This document shows positions 40,201-55,200 of a stretch of DNA of 64,000 nucleotides, piece by piece (positions within the stretch are counted from its first letter, which is position 1; each line of letters starts with the position of its first letter). Origin of the DNA: Siphonodentalium dalli (taxonomy: Eukaryota; Mollusca; Scaphopoda; Gadilida; Siphonodentaliidae). The notes beneath the pieces were generated by a model that worked only from the letters and a program-made list of their open reading frames with translations, did no database searches and was not told where the DNA came from. The translations under genes and the position numbers were made by a program. The stretch lies in assembly GCA_032622095.1 (NCBI GenBank), contig CP136061.1, forward strand, positions 60,471,301-60,535,300, read 5' to 3'.

Positions 40201-43200
40201 AGGAACTGCAAAAGTTCTTATTTATGAACATGTTGTTCAACGAAATATGGCCGTAATATCACAAAATTTGGCCGTATTATCACTTGATTTTAGAGTTATC
40301 CATCTTCATCCACAATTTGTTTATAGGCCACAAATAAGTACACATCTCGAGAAATAACAAATTTCAAAAATCGTTATCTGATCACTGAGCTTTGATGGGT
40401 GGGTTACTCAAGCATCTTTAATTGCCAATTCGAGCAAATGCCATTACCATTATGGACCATGTAAAAAGATATATGTGTACTTATCAATTCTGACCTAAAT
40501 ACATGTACCGAAGCCTTAGCTCATGGACAAATACAAACACTTTCCATATCTTCTTGACCTAATATACAATTGGTAATATTTTTTTCAGGGGAGGCCCATT
40601 AACCCCCCACCTGCAGGAGAGGTATAAGTACCCTCCCGCACCCATGCACTCTTTTTGTCGTTCGGTATTGTACCCCCAGCCACGTCAATAACTGAACCAA
40701 ATTTTCGCGAATCCATTCAGTAAAGAACGTGTAAAAAACTCACTCACCGAGAAGTCAAAGGTAAAGCTAGCAACGTCAGCAAATGATGTTTTGTCCCAGA
40801 GACACATGGATTTTTCCTCGTTGCTCATTGAGTAGCTTAGAATATAAGGGCTTTGTTCATGGACATCAAACTGAGGGTATAGTTTGTGTTTCTCTATACG
40901 ATTCAGCACCTTCCCTTGAATTGGATAGAAACTCAATATTAGTTAAGATCAGTGCCTAAAAATTGAATAGATAATATTAACATTCTTATAATGGAATAAT
41001 AACTTTTTGATTGATAAGTGATTATCTGTTTGTTGGACACTTTATTTTCCAAAATGGGCAGGCAGGGAACTTTTTATATCTATTTTTTCACCCACAAAAT
41101 TTCCCAGCAGGCAGGTTTTTTATATTTATACCCCCGAATTATTAGTGAAAATGAGATTCGTGATTTATGTGTTAATCCAGTTTTGATGTAACAATCTGTA
41201 AGAGAACCCAAGTACATACAGATTATACAAAGTTTATTCATTAACCCTTTCAGTGCCAAGTCCGATTTTTGTATCAACCCATATACCCTGTGCCAATGCA
41301 TTCTCTTATATATGCGAGTCGACCATGGGTATATTGTACATGTATACATATACACATTATATATTGCTGAAGGTGTTCATTTAAACGGTAATTTAACGGA
41401 GGACTGTCCCCTTTTAGGGGCGAATTTATACCAGCCCATTGTTTGTGTATTGACCCCCCTTCCAATCCATAACTTAACCTGAAGACAGCTATAATTTCTG
41501 AACCACGTTTAAACAACACATGCAGGCATGCATTCATGTCGTGCAACACTCACACTGGGCCACTGTCCTGATCCGAACTCATCAATCAACTAAATATCTG
41601 AATTTGTCAAATTATCTTAATATTGTCACTCCTAAATTCCTAATTAGTTATGACAAACACACTATGTAACTATATCTGTCATCAGAAAGACTCTGTCAAA
41701 TTACTAATGTTATATTACCGACTATTTACCGTTAAACAGAGATGTAAAAGATGACACATGGGGTCATATCTGTTTCAGGAAGCAGTACTAACAATTTCAT
41801 ACCACAGAGCCAAATGAAACACGATAACAACATACATTATTATATTCACATATTAGTATATATATATATATCCCCATAGCACCGGATACATGTATATAAT
41901 GTATATATCCTTATATTCTTTTGTAAATACTTCTTTCTCTGTACTTCTCGATGTTCATGCGAATTATGAGAATAAATCATCATCATCATAGGTCGCATCG
42001 AATATATAAGAGAATGCATTGACCTAACAATTTTTCATCATTTGTTATTATGTTTTACAATTTTTTACAATTTTAATAATTTTTTCTTATATTCTTTAAC
42101 AGACTTATTTTGTAGGTTTAGTGCCAGGGAATCTTACGTTTTTCATGGGCATCAAAATTATTACTATGAATGCTTGGTGATAGGTTTGAGTTATAACATG
42201 CTCCTAAGGTTTTATCCAGTTTTTGTTTTAATTCGCTATAGCATGCTTAAGCATACCCAAAACAAATTCAACCCAAACAAAAAAATAAAAAATCTTTAAA
42301 AAAAAACAATGTTTTTTTAAATATTGTTTTTAGGGCCGATTTTACAGACCGTAAATTAGGGCCGATGAGATCGGCCACTGGCACTGAAATGGTTAAAACA
42401 GAAAACTATTTTATATCAAATAGAAGTTGAAATGTGTCTAATAAAATTTATGGTCGTTTGAGAGATATTGTGAACGTCGCGTTGTGAAGCTGAATGGCAG
42501 GATGATTAACATTTTATTTTATTTTAATTTCTAGTACTACATGTTTGTATTAAGCTGTATTGTCCTGTTCTAAACGGACATGGTTAGTTCGAACCCAAAA
42601 ATTATGAACCATTTTCCCTGTGATTACGAACGTACTGCACAGTTCATACATATATAAACCACACTATAACCCGAAGCCAAATAGAATGAATGAATGTTTT
42701 AATAATGGGCCGGACCAAAGCAAGTGAGATTGAATCAGATTGAATGGGGAAATTTTCATATTACTAATTAATTGTTTCATCTAATTTTTTACGAGTATGA
42801 GTATCCCTCATTATTTACTGGCTAAATGCATTCATAATATAAGGACTCGCATACATGTATAATCAGAAATACAAAAATAATATATTCACGAAAAGATAAA
42901 AATATAAAGTGTTCATTGGCATCCATGTTTTTCAACGAAATTCGGAACAATTTATGGCTCCCAGATAGTGTTCATCCCGAAATATATTTAAAGTTGGCTG
43001 ACAACCGAGCGAGGAATGTTGTCTGTAGGGTGTGCCAAAGTATTTAGTTATGCAAAGGGCGATTTCAAGATGACTACTGGGGACAAGTTTTCAATCGAAA
43101 ATTTTTCAAACTTAATCGATAATTAATTTAATGCAAAGAGTGAAATCCAAGATAGGCGCTGGTGGTCATATGTTTTAGAACAAAATTTAGAAAAAATGGT

Positions 43201-46200
43201 TGCCAGTGTCTATTATGACGATTGAGCTATTCCTTGTTAGCGACTTAAGCGCTGTTTCATCTTGCAAAGTACTTGATCCGTTTCATTCAGAGGTGACAAA
43301 ATATCACTGCCCAGCTTTTCTCACATTGAACCGTACTTGAGATAACTCAAATACCTCAGTAAAACGAACTATGTGGGGCATTAACGCAGCTGACTACATT
43401 GGACTAAATAATCCATTGGCCACATGGGATTTCAGAAGTGACTATGATACGTACAATCATAACATTGAAACACAAGTCAGTATTTTAACCATCAAACTAA
43501 AAGAACTTGCGACAAATTATATCCCTCACAAAGTGTCTTGGTGCGCAAACAATGCCCGATATGGTTAACATGTGGAATACGACAACGCCGCAATAACAAT
43601 AATTAACAATAATTATAATAAATAAATAAATCCTAAGTCAACGGTCATCACCTCAAGTGTTAGAAAGCAGTTTTGACTAATTATAATAGGTTAACAATGT
43701 TTCTATCTCAAACTACATGTAGATACTACACAATTCACCGCCGCAGATTACACAAAACAGCTATGAAGTCTGACTTTGAAAAATATATCGACAAAAGCGT
43801 AACGAAGTTATAGCCACAGTGCGTAAATATAAAAAGGACCACATAATCAAAACTGAAAAGACTCTTAATGACCGAAATTGTGATACATCCAAATGGTGGA
43901 AAACTGTTCATAATCTCTTATTTACATCGAGAAGAAAATCTATCCCGACCCTAGTGGTAAATGCCCAGACAGTCCCCACTAACGTCGAAAAAGCTGAACT
44001 ATTTTTGCAATATCGCCATTGTCGATGACACAGGTATCACAACACTCGTAAAAAAAAATTCAATCATGGAGACCAACACTAACTAAACTTAAATTTACAT
44101 CGGAATATGTACTAACAGCACTTGAATCAGTGAACGCGTCAAAAGCCCCAAACGTCTAAAGAATTGCGCACAGTCATTAAGTACCCCCCTCTCCGAACTG
44201 TTTAATGCATGTATAGAAGAGTCTCGCTTCACACAAGCATGAAAACTATCTAACATTGTCCCATTGTCCCAATACTTAAAAAAGATGACACATTGAACGT
44301 TTCAAATTATAGACCCATCGCTTTACTTAGTTACATATCAAAGGCATTTGAAAGGTGCAAATTTTTAACAAAATGTGGGAATTCTTGTCTACAAACGGAT
44401 TCATATCACAATATCAATCTGGGTTTGTTAATGGGGATTCCACTGTGTTCCAGCTCACCGATATGTACGACCACATTTGTTCATCCTTGGATGTGGGGAA
44501 GGAGATTCGATGCATTTTTGCGACATCAGTAAGGCGTTTGACAAAGTTTGGCACCCCGGTAGCTTATATACATTAGAAAAAATGGGCAATACAGGAAAAA
44601 TGCTGAAATTAATAGAATCATATTCCGCTAATCGTGAACAAAGAGTACTTATCGAAGGGGAATATTCTGAGTGAAAATCGTGAAAGCTGGTGTGCCACAA
44701 GGATATTTACTTGGCCCTCTACTATTTTTAGTGTAAATAAATGACATTAGGGAAAATGTGAACTGTCACGTACGCCTACTTGCCGGCGATATTCCTGACA
44801 TTCGAAGACCCAGTTTTGGCGGCTAACATGATAAATAACGATATTGCGAGTTTGACAAACTGGTCACAAAACTGGCTAGTTACATTTAATCCTTCCAAAA
44901 TGGAAACCCTAGCAACGTTGGCCCAACGATAGAAATGACGTTGGCCCAACGTTGGCCCAACGTGTGTGTGCTATCTGGGGAGCTCCTTATATCCAGCAAT
45001 CCAGTTGACCACCCACTCCTGTATGTCAGATGCTTCTATAAATAACGTACCATACCACAACATTTAGTCTTCTCCTTTAACGATCGCGGTTCGTGGAATG
45101 CACACATTACCGATATTACCGATAGGGCATGGAAAAGGGTTAACCAATTAAGAAGGTTCAAATATTCACTTGATAGGAAACTCTCCAAAAAATCTACTTT
45201 GCATACATAAGACAACTCTTAGAATATGCCTCACCCGTATGGGACAACTGTTGAGAAACAGAGAGTGAACTGATAGAGAAAATACAGTACGAACATGACG
45301 AAGTAGCCAGAATAATAACTGGTGGGACTAGAAGCATAAATTTATGTCCTTAATATATTATCTGAATTAGGTTGGGAAAAATTATTCGAAAGAACAAGAA
45401 AAGCAAAACTTCACCAATTTTATAAAATGTTCTACCGCCCTGCAAGCACCACCACTAATCTACAACACAGTTAACCGTCAGCATAAGGAGCAGACAGGTA
45501 TGAATTCAGAAGAATAGACTTGAGAATGAGACCCGTCATCTGTATCTGTAATTTTCCGGCGCAGGAGCCTTTCGGCTGTTGTCGCGTCGTTGCTACTACT
45601 CTGATGTTTCTCCTGATATAGTCCCCGAGCATGCGTATTCTTCTATGCTGTTCCAGTCCCTGGTCGTTCTCACGAAGAATGAATGTTTGTATTGCTCCGT
45701 GTTAGTTCTTATTGGCTCAAACGACCGTGAGTCATCGTATATCAACTCGTTCTTACCCGCAACTACACGGGAATGGAATGCACTCCCTGACGAAACGAAA
45801 AACTCAGATACTTCGGAAATGTTTAAGTATAAACTGAACTCTGACTTACGCCAGAAGCAGGTGAAGGTGTGACATTATAGCTATTCCAAAACCGTAAAGC
45901 TCATATAATTCACACACAACTACGTCTCAAATGGATCAATTTTAATGATGATCTCTACCACCAGAATCACCTACTTCAGACGACCAAGTGCATATGTGGA
46001 CTAATCGAAACCGCTGACCATTTCTTAATGTACTGTCCCAAATATACTTGCGCATTAGAAACGAAACCTTCTTTGTTTTAAATCGCAGTCTCTGGAGAAC
46101 AGACATGCTATTGAATGTATCCACTTCGTATTCGATAAGCCTTAATCGTACCATATTCGAAGCAACTCAGTCATTTATACTTTCTACAAATAGATTCAAA

Positions 46201-49200
46201 TAAACTCATTATCAAACGTTAACTAGTATTTTAAAGTTATACTCTCGATCTGCTAATATTGAATGAATTGAATAATTGCATCATGAAACCTGAGAAAAAT
46301 AGCTGTGTTTATATAGGCATTACGATCAAGTGACTCCTCTCGACTGACAACTCGTTTGGCTAATCCATAAATAATAGTAAAATGAATCAAATGTTAATTT
46401 CAAATTTATAAATTATACTAATATATACAGAGCAGTGATCATCTCATTTTTTTAATTTATCAAAATGTCTTGTTTCCTTTTTCATTCTCTAAATTCGACC
46501 GTTACTTCATCCATGCCTCTGTTTTCCACTTCATACTTTTTGTCTCCTACCTCTCGATCTCTAATTCTATCTTTCCACTACGCACATACTGTTCTTTTCT
46601 GAGGAGATGGTTCCATATAAGCGCCTGGCACTTGATGACAAATCCTCTTCTCTCTCAGACTTACCATCCCTACATATATATATGAACATCATCTTGTAAA
46701 TTGTTTTATAAATCTGGGATACAAAAATATATAATATATTTACACCAAAGTCAACAGATCCTATCTAGAGGTGGTCCTGAACATGCCTTAAATTTTCAGA
46801 ACAATTTGTGGGCTGCAGAATGTGCCAACGAATTCGAATGTGAAATCCAAGATTACTAGCTGCTGGCGGCCAAATGTATGAACAGATTTCGGGGAAATAA
46901 ATGATGGCTCCCATATGCAGGTCACCCCGAAGATTCACATGAAGTGTAGTGTGGTGACGTACTGACGATGGATGTGACCTGTATAGGGTGTTCTGAAGGG
47001 AATTTTTGATGAACGGTCACACGGGTCGACAGGCGCCAACCCATGGTAATTGCTCAAATTGACTTCTTTCGAGATAAATATCAAGAATGGATCTTGAATT
47101 GCCATGATTGTGTTCATATTAGACAGAAAACAAGCGAGTGTCAATGTAAATATAGAATTATTATAATCGCTTATATTCGATCAAGACTGAAGTGCTCACA
47201 ATAACAAACATGAAACATTGTCGTGGACGCAGCGCTCCAGCTTGGTGCGGGCAGGTTACTGGGATACATATATTCATAGTACTCTGGCCTTCGTGAAGTT
47301 GAGATAAAAATCAAGAATGGATATTGAATGCTATGTGTATATATTATAGACAGAAACCAAGAATGTCAATGAAAATGTCAAATTAATATGATCAGAAACA
47401 TGTAACCATAGTATTTTGGCCTTATTTATGGCAAACACACAGCTCTCAAACTGAGTTGAATTGTAAATTGGGTAATATCAATATAGATTATATGAATGTT
47501 TCACCTGTTTTGTTGTCATATATCCTGAAGACACTATCAGAATGATTTGCTATGAGGATACCATCTTGAATGAACTTAGCTTCACCAAATTGGCCACTAT
47601 CAACACCAGTAAATCCGATATAGCGACCTTCTTTTTTGGCACGTAACGCAGGATCATCCTCATCGTAGATCTTTAATGGTGTTTCGTCTTGATCTGTTTA
47701 GTAAAAAATGTCAGCTAAATTGATTCCACAACTATATGGATAGTTTGGAATTTCAATAAGGTCTAACAAGTGAGACAGCCTACGTGTACATCTATACATA
47801 GCATTTCAGAAAGATACCATAGTATCCAAAACTGAATAAAGCTAAAATTTCGGAGCCTTATAAATCCATTAACGCTGACAATATTAATGATTGGACTAAC
47901 TGCCAATTCAAACAAAGTGTGTATTGAGAGCCAATGCAGCCACATACAGTAATGCCGTAAATAATCGATTGCGCAACCACAGCAGAATTAATTTCCGACC
48001 TAATCCTGAAAAGTTACCCATAATTCTGCTGTGGTTAAGGAGTCGATTATTTAGGGCCTTACAGTACCAATTTGGTGACCCGTGCATGGGTGTCAAGTAA
48101 CCCTAAATGTAATTTTCATTCAGAGATAAAATCAGAATTTAGAGGTCGTTATTGGAAAACAATAGCAGATGGAAGCTGAAATCAAACATGACCTGTATTT
48201 TTTAACTTGCAGGCAAACATAGATAATTTATTTTATTCAGTCAATATTGACTCCAGTTATTATCAGGAAACATAAATGTACCCCAAATTCTAAAAAAGGG
48301 TATAACTTGTGGTAAAACGATTCTATTAGGCAATCACTTGACTGTATATGTTGAAACAACTAACAAATTGTGTGCTCGGATATGTGAAAAAGGTTGCCTC
48401 CTCTGTATGTGGACGACAACTCCGCACATATAAATATTCATACCAGCTTCACCGCTGCTTATGATGGCCTGATGCATTTTATCAACGGAGTCCCCAGCGT
48501 CCTCAATAGCAAGGTGTTCAAAAAAGCGTATCAAGGTGTTCAAAAAGCTTTACAGAAAACCTAACTGAATCCTTCTCCATACGAACGAACGGATCGATAC
48601 CGAATTCATTCAAATGAATGCTCAATAAAATTGCCTTTGTAAACCAAAACCTCTCCATTCCAAATACCGAACGGAGTTTTGAGATTGCAAGCGCCCGAAT
48701 GCATGCATTTTGACGTCCAGAAACCAAACGTCCATGTGCATCCAATCAATGCTATTCTATGCTATGCTTTAATCTTGAAGACACGAGATCACATGTCACT
48801 GGCACGATGTACAATATTTACAAAGTGTGATATATACATACATAAAATAGATAGAAAAACTCAATTGTCATGGGTTGACCATAGTTGGATAAAGTTTTCC
48901 CAAGCACTTAGCGCTATCAACATAAACACCTCACTATTCATTGTTAAAACTGCATCACAGAAAGACATATAAGCATAACACATGGAATCGGTAAATCGTT
49001 GACATCAACATAGTTGGAAACTGTGAAAAGATCATCATAAAGTCGGTCATTAAATATTTGTTCATTTTTTTATTTGCACATTTTCATCATTAGTTTTATG
49101 CAAATAGTTTTACAATTGTGTAGTTTATTATACAGTTGTATTAATTAATTAAATGATGTCTAGATCATTGTTTGTAATGGCGGCTTTATGTTTCGTTATA

Positions 49201-52200
49201 TCGCAAATTCCTCTCTAAACCGAATAGAAATATCAGTCCACAGGGAGTTGTTTTGGTTTGGAGATATTTTACCGTAATAGAATATATCAAAATTGATGCG
49301 CGAGATATACTGCATAGTGATAACCACAATTTCACCAAGAAGTTCCAACGTTGGAGTGTAAATTTACAACATCATAATAATTAAACTATTAGCAAGGCTA
49401 CCTTTGATATTTATTTTGAAGAATATATAATCAGGATTAGGTTCATCTTTATCCGTTGATCCTTTATTTTTCTCCTTGAGGATAAGATGGTAATCGTCTG
49501 TGAGCAAACAATTGTGGCCCCCGAAAAACTTGCTAACATCAAATGATGATGGCTCAATGACTCTGATTAAGCTATACCCTTTGAGTTCGAAAATATATAT
49601 GGGTCCTGTGTCAGTTACCGCACAGCACACAGTTTCTGCAGGGTTTGTCTGAAATAAAGTAACATAGAATAGTTGAATTAATCTCTTGTAGTATATTGAC
49701 AACAATGCAATATGATTGGTCAATATGTCAAATAATTGTTAGGATAAATTATCGAAATCAGGTCAAACAATTCAGCATGTGATATTGAACTTCAAATAAT
49801 TCAAGACTTTTGAACAAAACAGTTGAAAAACTGAAACAGAGTCACCATGTTCTCGTTTTAAAGTACTTTTCAAGCACTGACATCTATTTCAGCAATTTCA
49901 AAGAGTGGGTTCAAATTTAAGAACTTTGCAATTGGCGTACGGAAGCTGTATGCAAACCTTTATATAACCTATCCGAGTCTCATTATTGTTGGTTTTCATG
50001 ATTTGTTTAACTTTCTCATCACTGATGTCATAAAGTTTCAGGTTGTGCCCGGACCTTGATAGTGTCAGTACACCTGAAAAAAATAAATTAAAACCCAACT
50101 CGTTTTTTTGTAAGGTCAAACAAGAATAACGCTGGGGCGTGGCTAAATACGCCCACACCAGTCCTGTTAGCCCATACCAATTTTCTAGAATCGAGTGAAC
50201 TCAAAGTAGGGAAGGGCCATAATTCATGCAAAGAGCATTGAGCCAAACCCATATTCGAACTCGACCTATAATTTGGTAGAGAAACAAACATACCAACTTC
50301 AGCCCCGCGCATGAGCAAATAACCCAATCTTGATTTTTTGGTTGCAAACAGAAATGACATCAAATCATATACGTTCTAAGTAAAAAAGGGCCGTAAATAG
50401 ATGTCAAAAGATACAACTTAGGCAGTACGAGTCTGTCATTTCTTTCAAATAACATGTGAAACAAAACATGTATATACCAATTAGAGATGCATAATCCAAA
50501 TTAACGCTCTCAAATTACCATTTTTTGGCTTCAGGGGTAAACAATATTTGATTCTAGTCGAGGAACCCATCAACCAAAGCTCAGAGTGATTAGATATAGA
50601 TTGATATTGATATTTCCCGAGATATGTAATTTTTGGCTGCCTGGAAAATGTGGGTCACACAAACCTATACATCAAGGCCTCAGGCCATCGTAGTAGTTTC
50701 GTTCGTTAGTTGGAAACATCCCAAATATGGAATCTAAGTTCCATTTCATTTATGTGTGGTGGGTGGGTCATCATCAGCTCAAAAATCAGTTTTTTTCTGC
50801 AAGTTGAAAACTGTTTTCCTAATGCCCTTTTAAAACAATATAGCATCAAATTTGACCCGGAAATGCCAATAAACATTGTATACTACAATGGCATAATTAT
50901 GGATAACAGATTCATGTATTCAATTCTATCAAATAAATTGTTTGATGTTCTATGGCATCTTCATTTATGATGTTTCTCACCGTGCACAGACTGACGCCCA
51001 ACAAGGGTATCCAAATTCATATTAAAGGCTGTGTCCATGTATACATGTATATCACACGAGACCCTATTATATCATTAAAAAAGCCATTACATATTTCCTG
51101 ATATCTTACTAGTGATGAATAAACACGTGCTTCGTGTGGTACTTGGCATCTCGTCAACAAAATTACCACGTGCATTAATGCTATTTTGAAAAACCGCGCA
51201 CGAGACCAACACCCGACATTGCAAAAATGATTGCTTTGTTTATTAAAGTTAAATTCTTGTCCATCTTCGTTGCACTAGACTCAAATACAAAGAGGCAAAT
51301 CGGTGACTATATTTTTTCGCCGCCAGTCAGAGCATGTAATACTGCCATATATGGCCGTGAAGAGTCTCAACCAACGCCGGGCATGCGAGTTTCATAAAAT
51401 GTTGTGAATCAATTTTATCAAACGAGTTTCAACAGTTACATTGCATTCTTTTGTACTCAAAGGGTGTGTTATGCATGATTTGACGATTTGGTAAGACAAC
51501 TAAGGACATAAAGAACATTTTAAAATGTGCAGTCACTGTGATTTTTGGATTTCCAAGTTTATAACTGCAGGAAAAGAAAGGTGAGTCTTTAAGAATCGAT
51601 AAAGTCGATAAAAATGAAACACATTAAAAAAACACAACAAAAACATGCATTTAAAAAAACACTTCGTTGGGCGCGTCCCCAAAGACATGTATAACAAAGC
51701 ATTGCACAGTATAAATAACCAAAGCATGTGGTAAATTAAAGGGTTATGTTATCGTGTAGATATTTTTCACAAATCTTAGATAAAGGGGGTGGGTCTATGA
51801 AAATATTCTGGTACAAAATTTTGAAAATATATAAACAATAGGGGTGGTGGGTGACAAGATATTTAAAAATTGAATAAGTGCCCATGTGTCCGGGACTTTT
51901 TCCGCCTCCCTATGATTCAATGCGTCTTTTTGTAACATATTATCTTCGTAGAAAGGGAGTTCAGGAATTTATGGACCTTTATCAACAATTGGAATTTTTA
52001 AAAGTGAATATGTTGTATTGCAAACCACCATACGGCTTTACTGATGAATAAAATATGTTGGATAACAAATTTAAATCTTTCTTACCATTTGTTACCCTGA
52101 GATAGACAAGCCTGGATCTGTTGCAAACCTTTCCCTGGAAGGATCGAACAATTTTCCCAGTTCGAAGGTCAATGAGCTTGATTTTCGGAAGAACGGTCAC

Positions 52201-55200
52201 TAATGCAAGAAAGTTATCCACAGGTAAAATATTCAGGATTAATTTGCTCTGGAATAAAAGAGTGCAGATATATGAATAAAATTATGCCAATTGAAAATGG
52301 TATCGTGGCGGGTCAACATGTTGCGTAGGTCTTATAGTGTTGTTCAGTATATAGTCTTATTGTGTTCTTGAACAAAATTGTATGCTATTAGGTCAATCCA
52401 GTTCCTTGAATGAGGTGCATATAGAGGTGCATCGTCGTGGCCTCCGTCTGCCAGAAAATTCCATACAGTTTAATAGTGGGTAAGATATATTTGACGGATA
52501 TACAATATTTTTCTAAATAAGTAAATTGTATATCTCATAAGGATCTTGCCCACTAAATTATGAGCTCCCTCGCAGTGTTCAGCACCCGCCCACTCACAAG
52601 GAATGTTCTAATAGGGAAAAATGAAGAATTACACCTGGCGTACCACATAATGGAGATAACGTCGTCCATGAAGGATAATACGCCGCCAATTGGGATTACC
52701 AAAAAATGGAGCCATGAACCATGAATAAAAGAACGTACCATAGAATTTTCATACCGTTTCCTGATCTTGTCTGGTCTATGTTCCATATCATGATTATAGA
52801 AGCATTCCTATTTTTTATTGACCAACAAGGCTGTCTGGTTTAGAACATTTCTCCAATAAATGTGGGATGTAGGGTGTACTGAAGTATTCACATTTGAAAT
52901 CCAAGATGGCTGCTGGTGGCCATGTTTGTTTTAAACACATTTCGGGGGGAAAAGGGAGACTCCCATCTAGAGTTCACCCCAAAGATCCATATGAAGTTTG
53001 GTGACGATTGGATGAGAAATGTGACCTGTAAGGTGCACTAAAGGATTTAGTCATACAAAGAGTAAAATCCAAGATGGCATCTGTTTTTAACAGAATTCGG
53101 GGAAAATGGTAGGCACCCATCTCGAGGTCACACCGATGATCCATGTAAAGTTTAGTGATGATCGGATGAGGGATACGCTCTGTATAGTGTGCTCAAAGGT
53201 TTAGTTATGGCGCTGGCAGCCATCTTGGATTTTACTGTTTGCATAACTTATGCAAACAGTAAAATCCAAGATGGCTGCCGGCGGCCAGGTTTTCACCGAA
53301 AATTATTTAAATTTGACAGCTCCCATCTAGAGGTGATCCTAGACCCATATGGTGAATATCGTTGAAATCGGTGAAACTAAATTTTAACACATTTATGTTT
53401 TATTTTGAAGAGTTTAAATTTATTTGAAGAATCTTTATTGTTTTGTTGAATGCACCTCCAAAACTTTGACATGTAGCACTTAAACCGCTGAACGGGGGCT
53501 GGATAAATCCAATATGACCGCGAGTCAGTTATCTTGCTTATAACAGAGAGCAAACTCAATTAACATAAATATGTGTAATCAAATACATACGAGTTCATAT
53601 CTCCTGGATATCTCTTGCTTTTCTACATCGTAGATCACAATGAATTTCCTATTACCCTTGCTTAATGCATGTTTGATGATGTATCTTGGATTATCCAACA
53701 GAACAGAATTTCTGAAAAAAGTAGATATTAGCCTGAAATTGGTGAATTTAATTAAGAAAACAAGAGCACAACCACAGATTATGTCTCAATTCTATCAATT
53801 TTATGCCTGAAGACAATTGGTTAAGAAATTAAGGTGATTCATATCCCATTTTTGATAATTTTTGTGAAAACTCATTGATATAAATAAAAAAAAAAAAAAC
53901 GATCTTTATAACTACGATCGATCGACATTTTGGCCTACATCTGTATGGCATTATATGACTGAAGTTGTGGAAGCATGTGTGCACGTGTTTATAATAGAGG
54001 CCAATTTTTCCTCTATTCAATGCTCGCGCAATACAATGCACATCCACTTCACTATATACAGAAAACAGGTTTCACTGTTCGGATGCAACATGATAAACAC
54101 GAAGATGAAGATATAACGATAACGACACTATATCTACTATTTGTTCATTTTAATCCTATTGTAATGCAATACTACAGTGATGTTCCATCATCCCCTTATT
54201 TGGAATATGCACATCAGTGTGCGCATGTCATTTTTATTACGATATACTACATTTGTAGTAAACAATCCTTATTTCCGTAATGTATTTATCCATGTTAAGG
54301 TAAATTCACACCGGTCTCGAGCACACGCTTTTTACATCCGTTTTCTGTCATCCGTATATTTATATTCACACCGAATACGACCATATCGCTGGCAAAAACG
54401 AGATCACAGCAGTGATTTCATGCTTTGTCGATTTCTCGCTTTGTGGCAAATCAGCGAGATAGTTGGGTCGTTGTAAAATTTGATGTCTATCCCTGCATAT
54501 TTGTCCTAAATGAAGGCGACACATTCATTTGTTGCATCGATAATAAAGGTGATGGAGGAATTTAGCAACAGGTTGGTTACTGAAGTGCAGTTTTCGGTCC
54601 GAATTACATTCCAGACCAAGCTTGTGAAGTTACTTTTCCCACAATTTTGTAAGAATTTAGGGGGTCCATGCAATATACCACTTGACATATATTTTGGTTT
54701 ATTTCCCCGACAATCTAACAATGTAAAGACAAATGTAAGAATATTCCAAGACAATTTTGCTGAACAATTGATGCACTAATACGATTATCTATCGTGACTA
54801 CCAACGAAGCGATTTAATCGCTTTCAGTGTGAATATAAACACTGCGTGCTTTGAACCGTTACTGACAACAGAAAACGGCCCAGTGTTAATTGACCTTTAC
54901 AAAGTTTACTTAAATACACGAAAGTTTTGTTTTTTAAAACTAAACTTGTCGACATTCTAGGTAAGAAATGACTCTAGTGCTGATTAGGGCTGCACAGTAT
55001 TTCGATAATATACCATTTATTCGATATTGTTTTGAATACCGATAGAAACCGAATAGATTTTTTGATTAATCGATATAGCGAGTACGTCGGTTTCCATTTC
55101 TAGGTATTGAATAAAAATTGTCGTATCTATCATTGGAAATCAATGTGGCTTGTAACGAAACTCACAAAAGGAAATAAAATGTTATGGGATATAATCCGTG

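Noticed and set aside
48334-48745. Two minus-strand frames that could be WD40 exons
   Set aside because: No WD40 motifs, and the flanking exons already agree in phase without them.
54506-54779. Frames of 82 and 89 codons on opposite strands
   Set aside because: Coincident frames on both strands without known motifs; possibly part of a degraded element.
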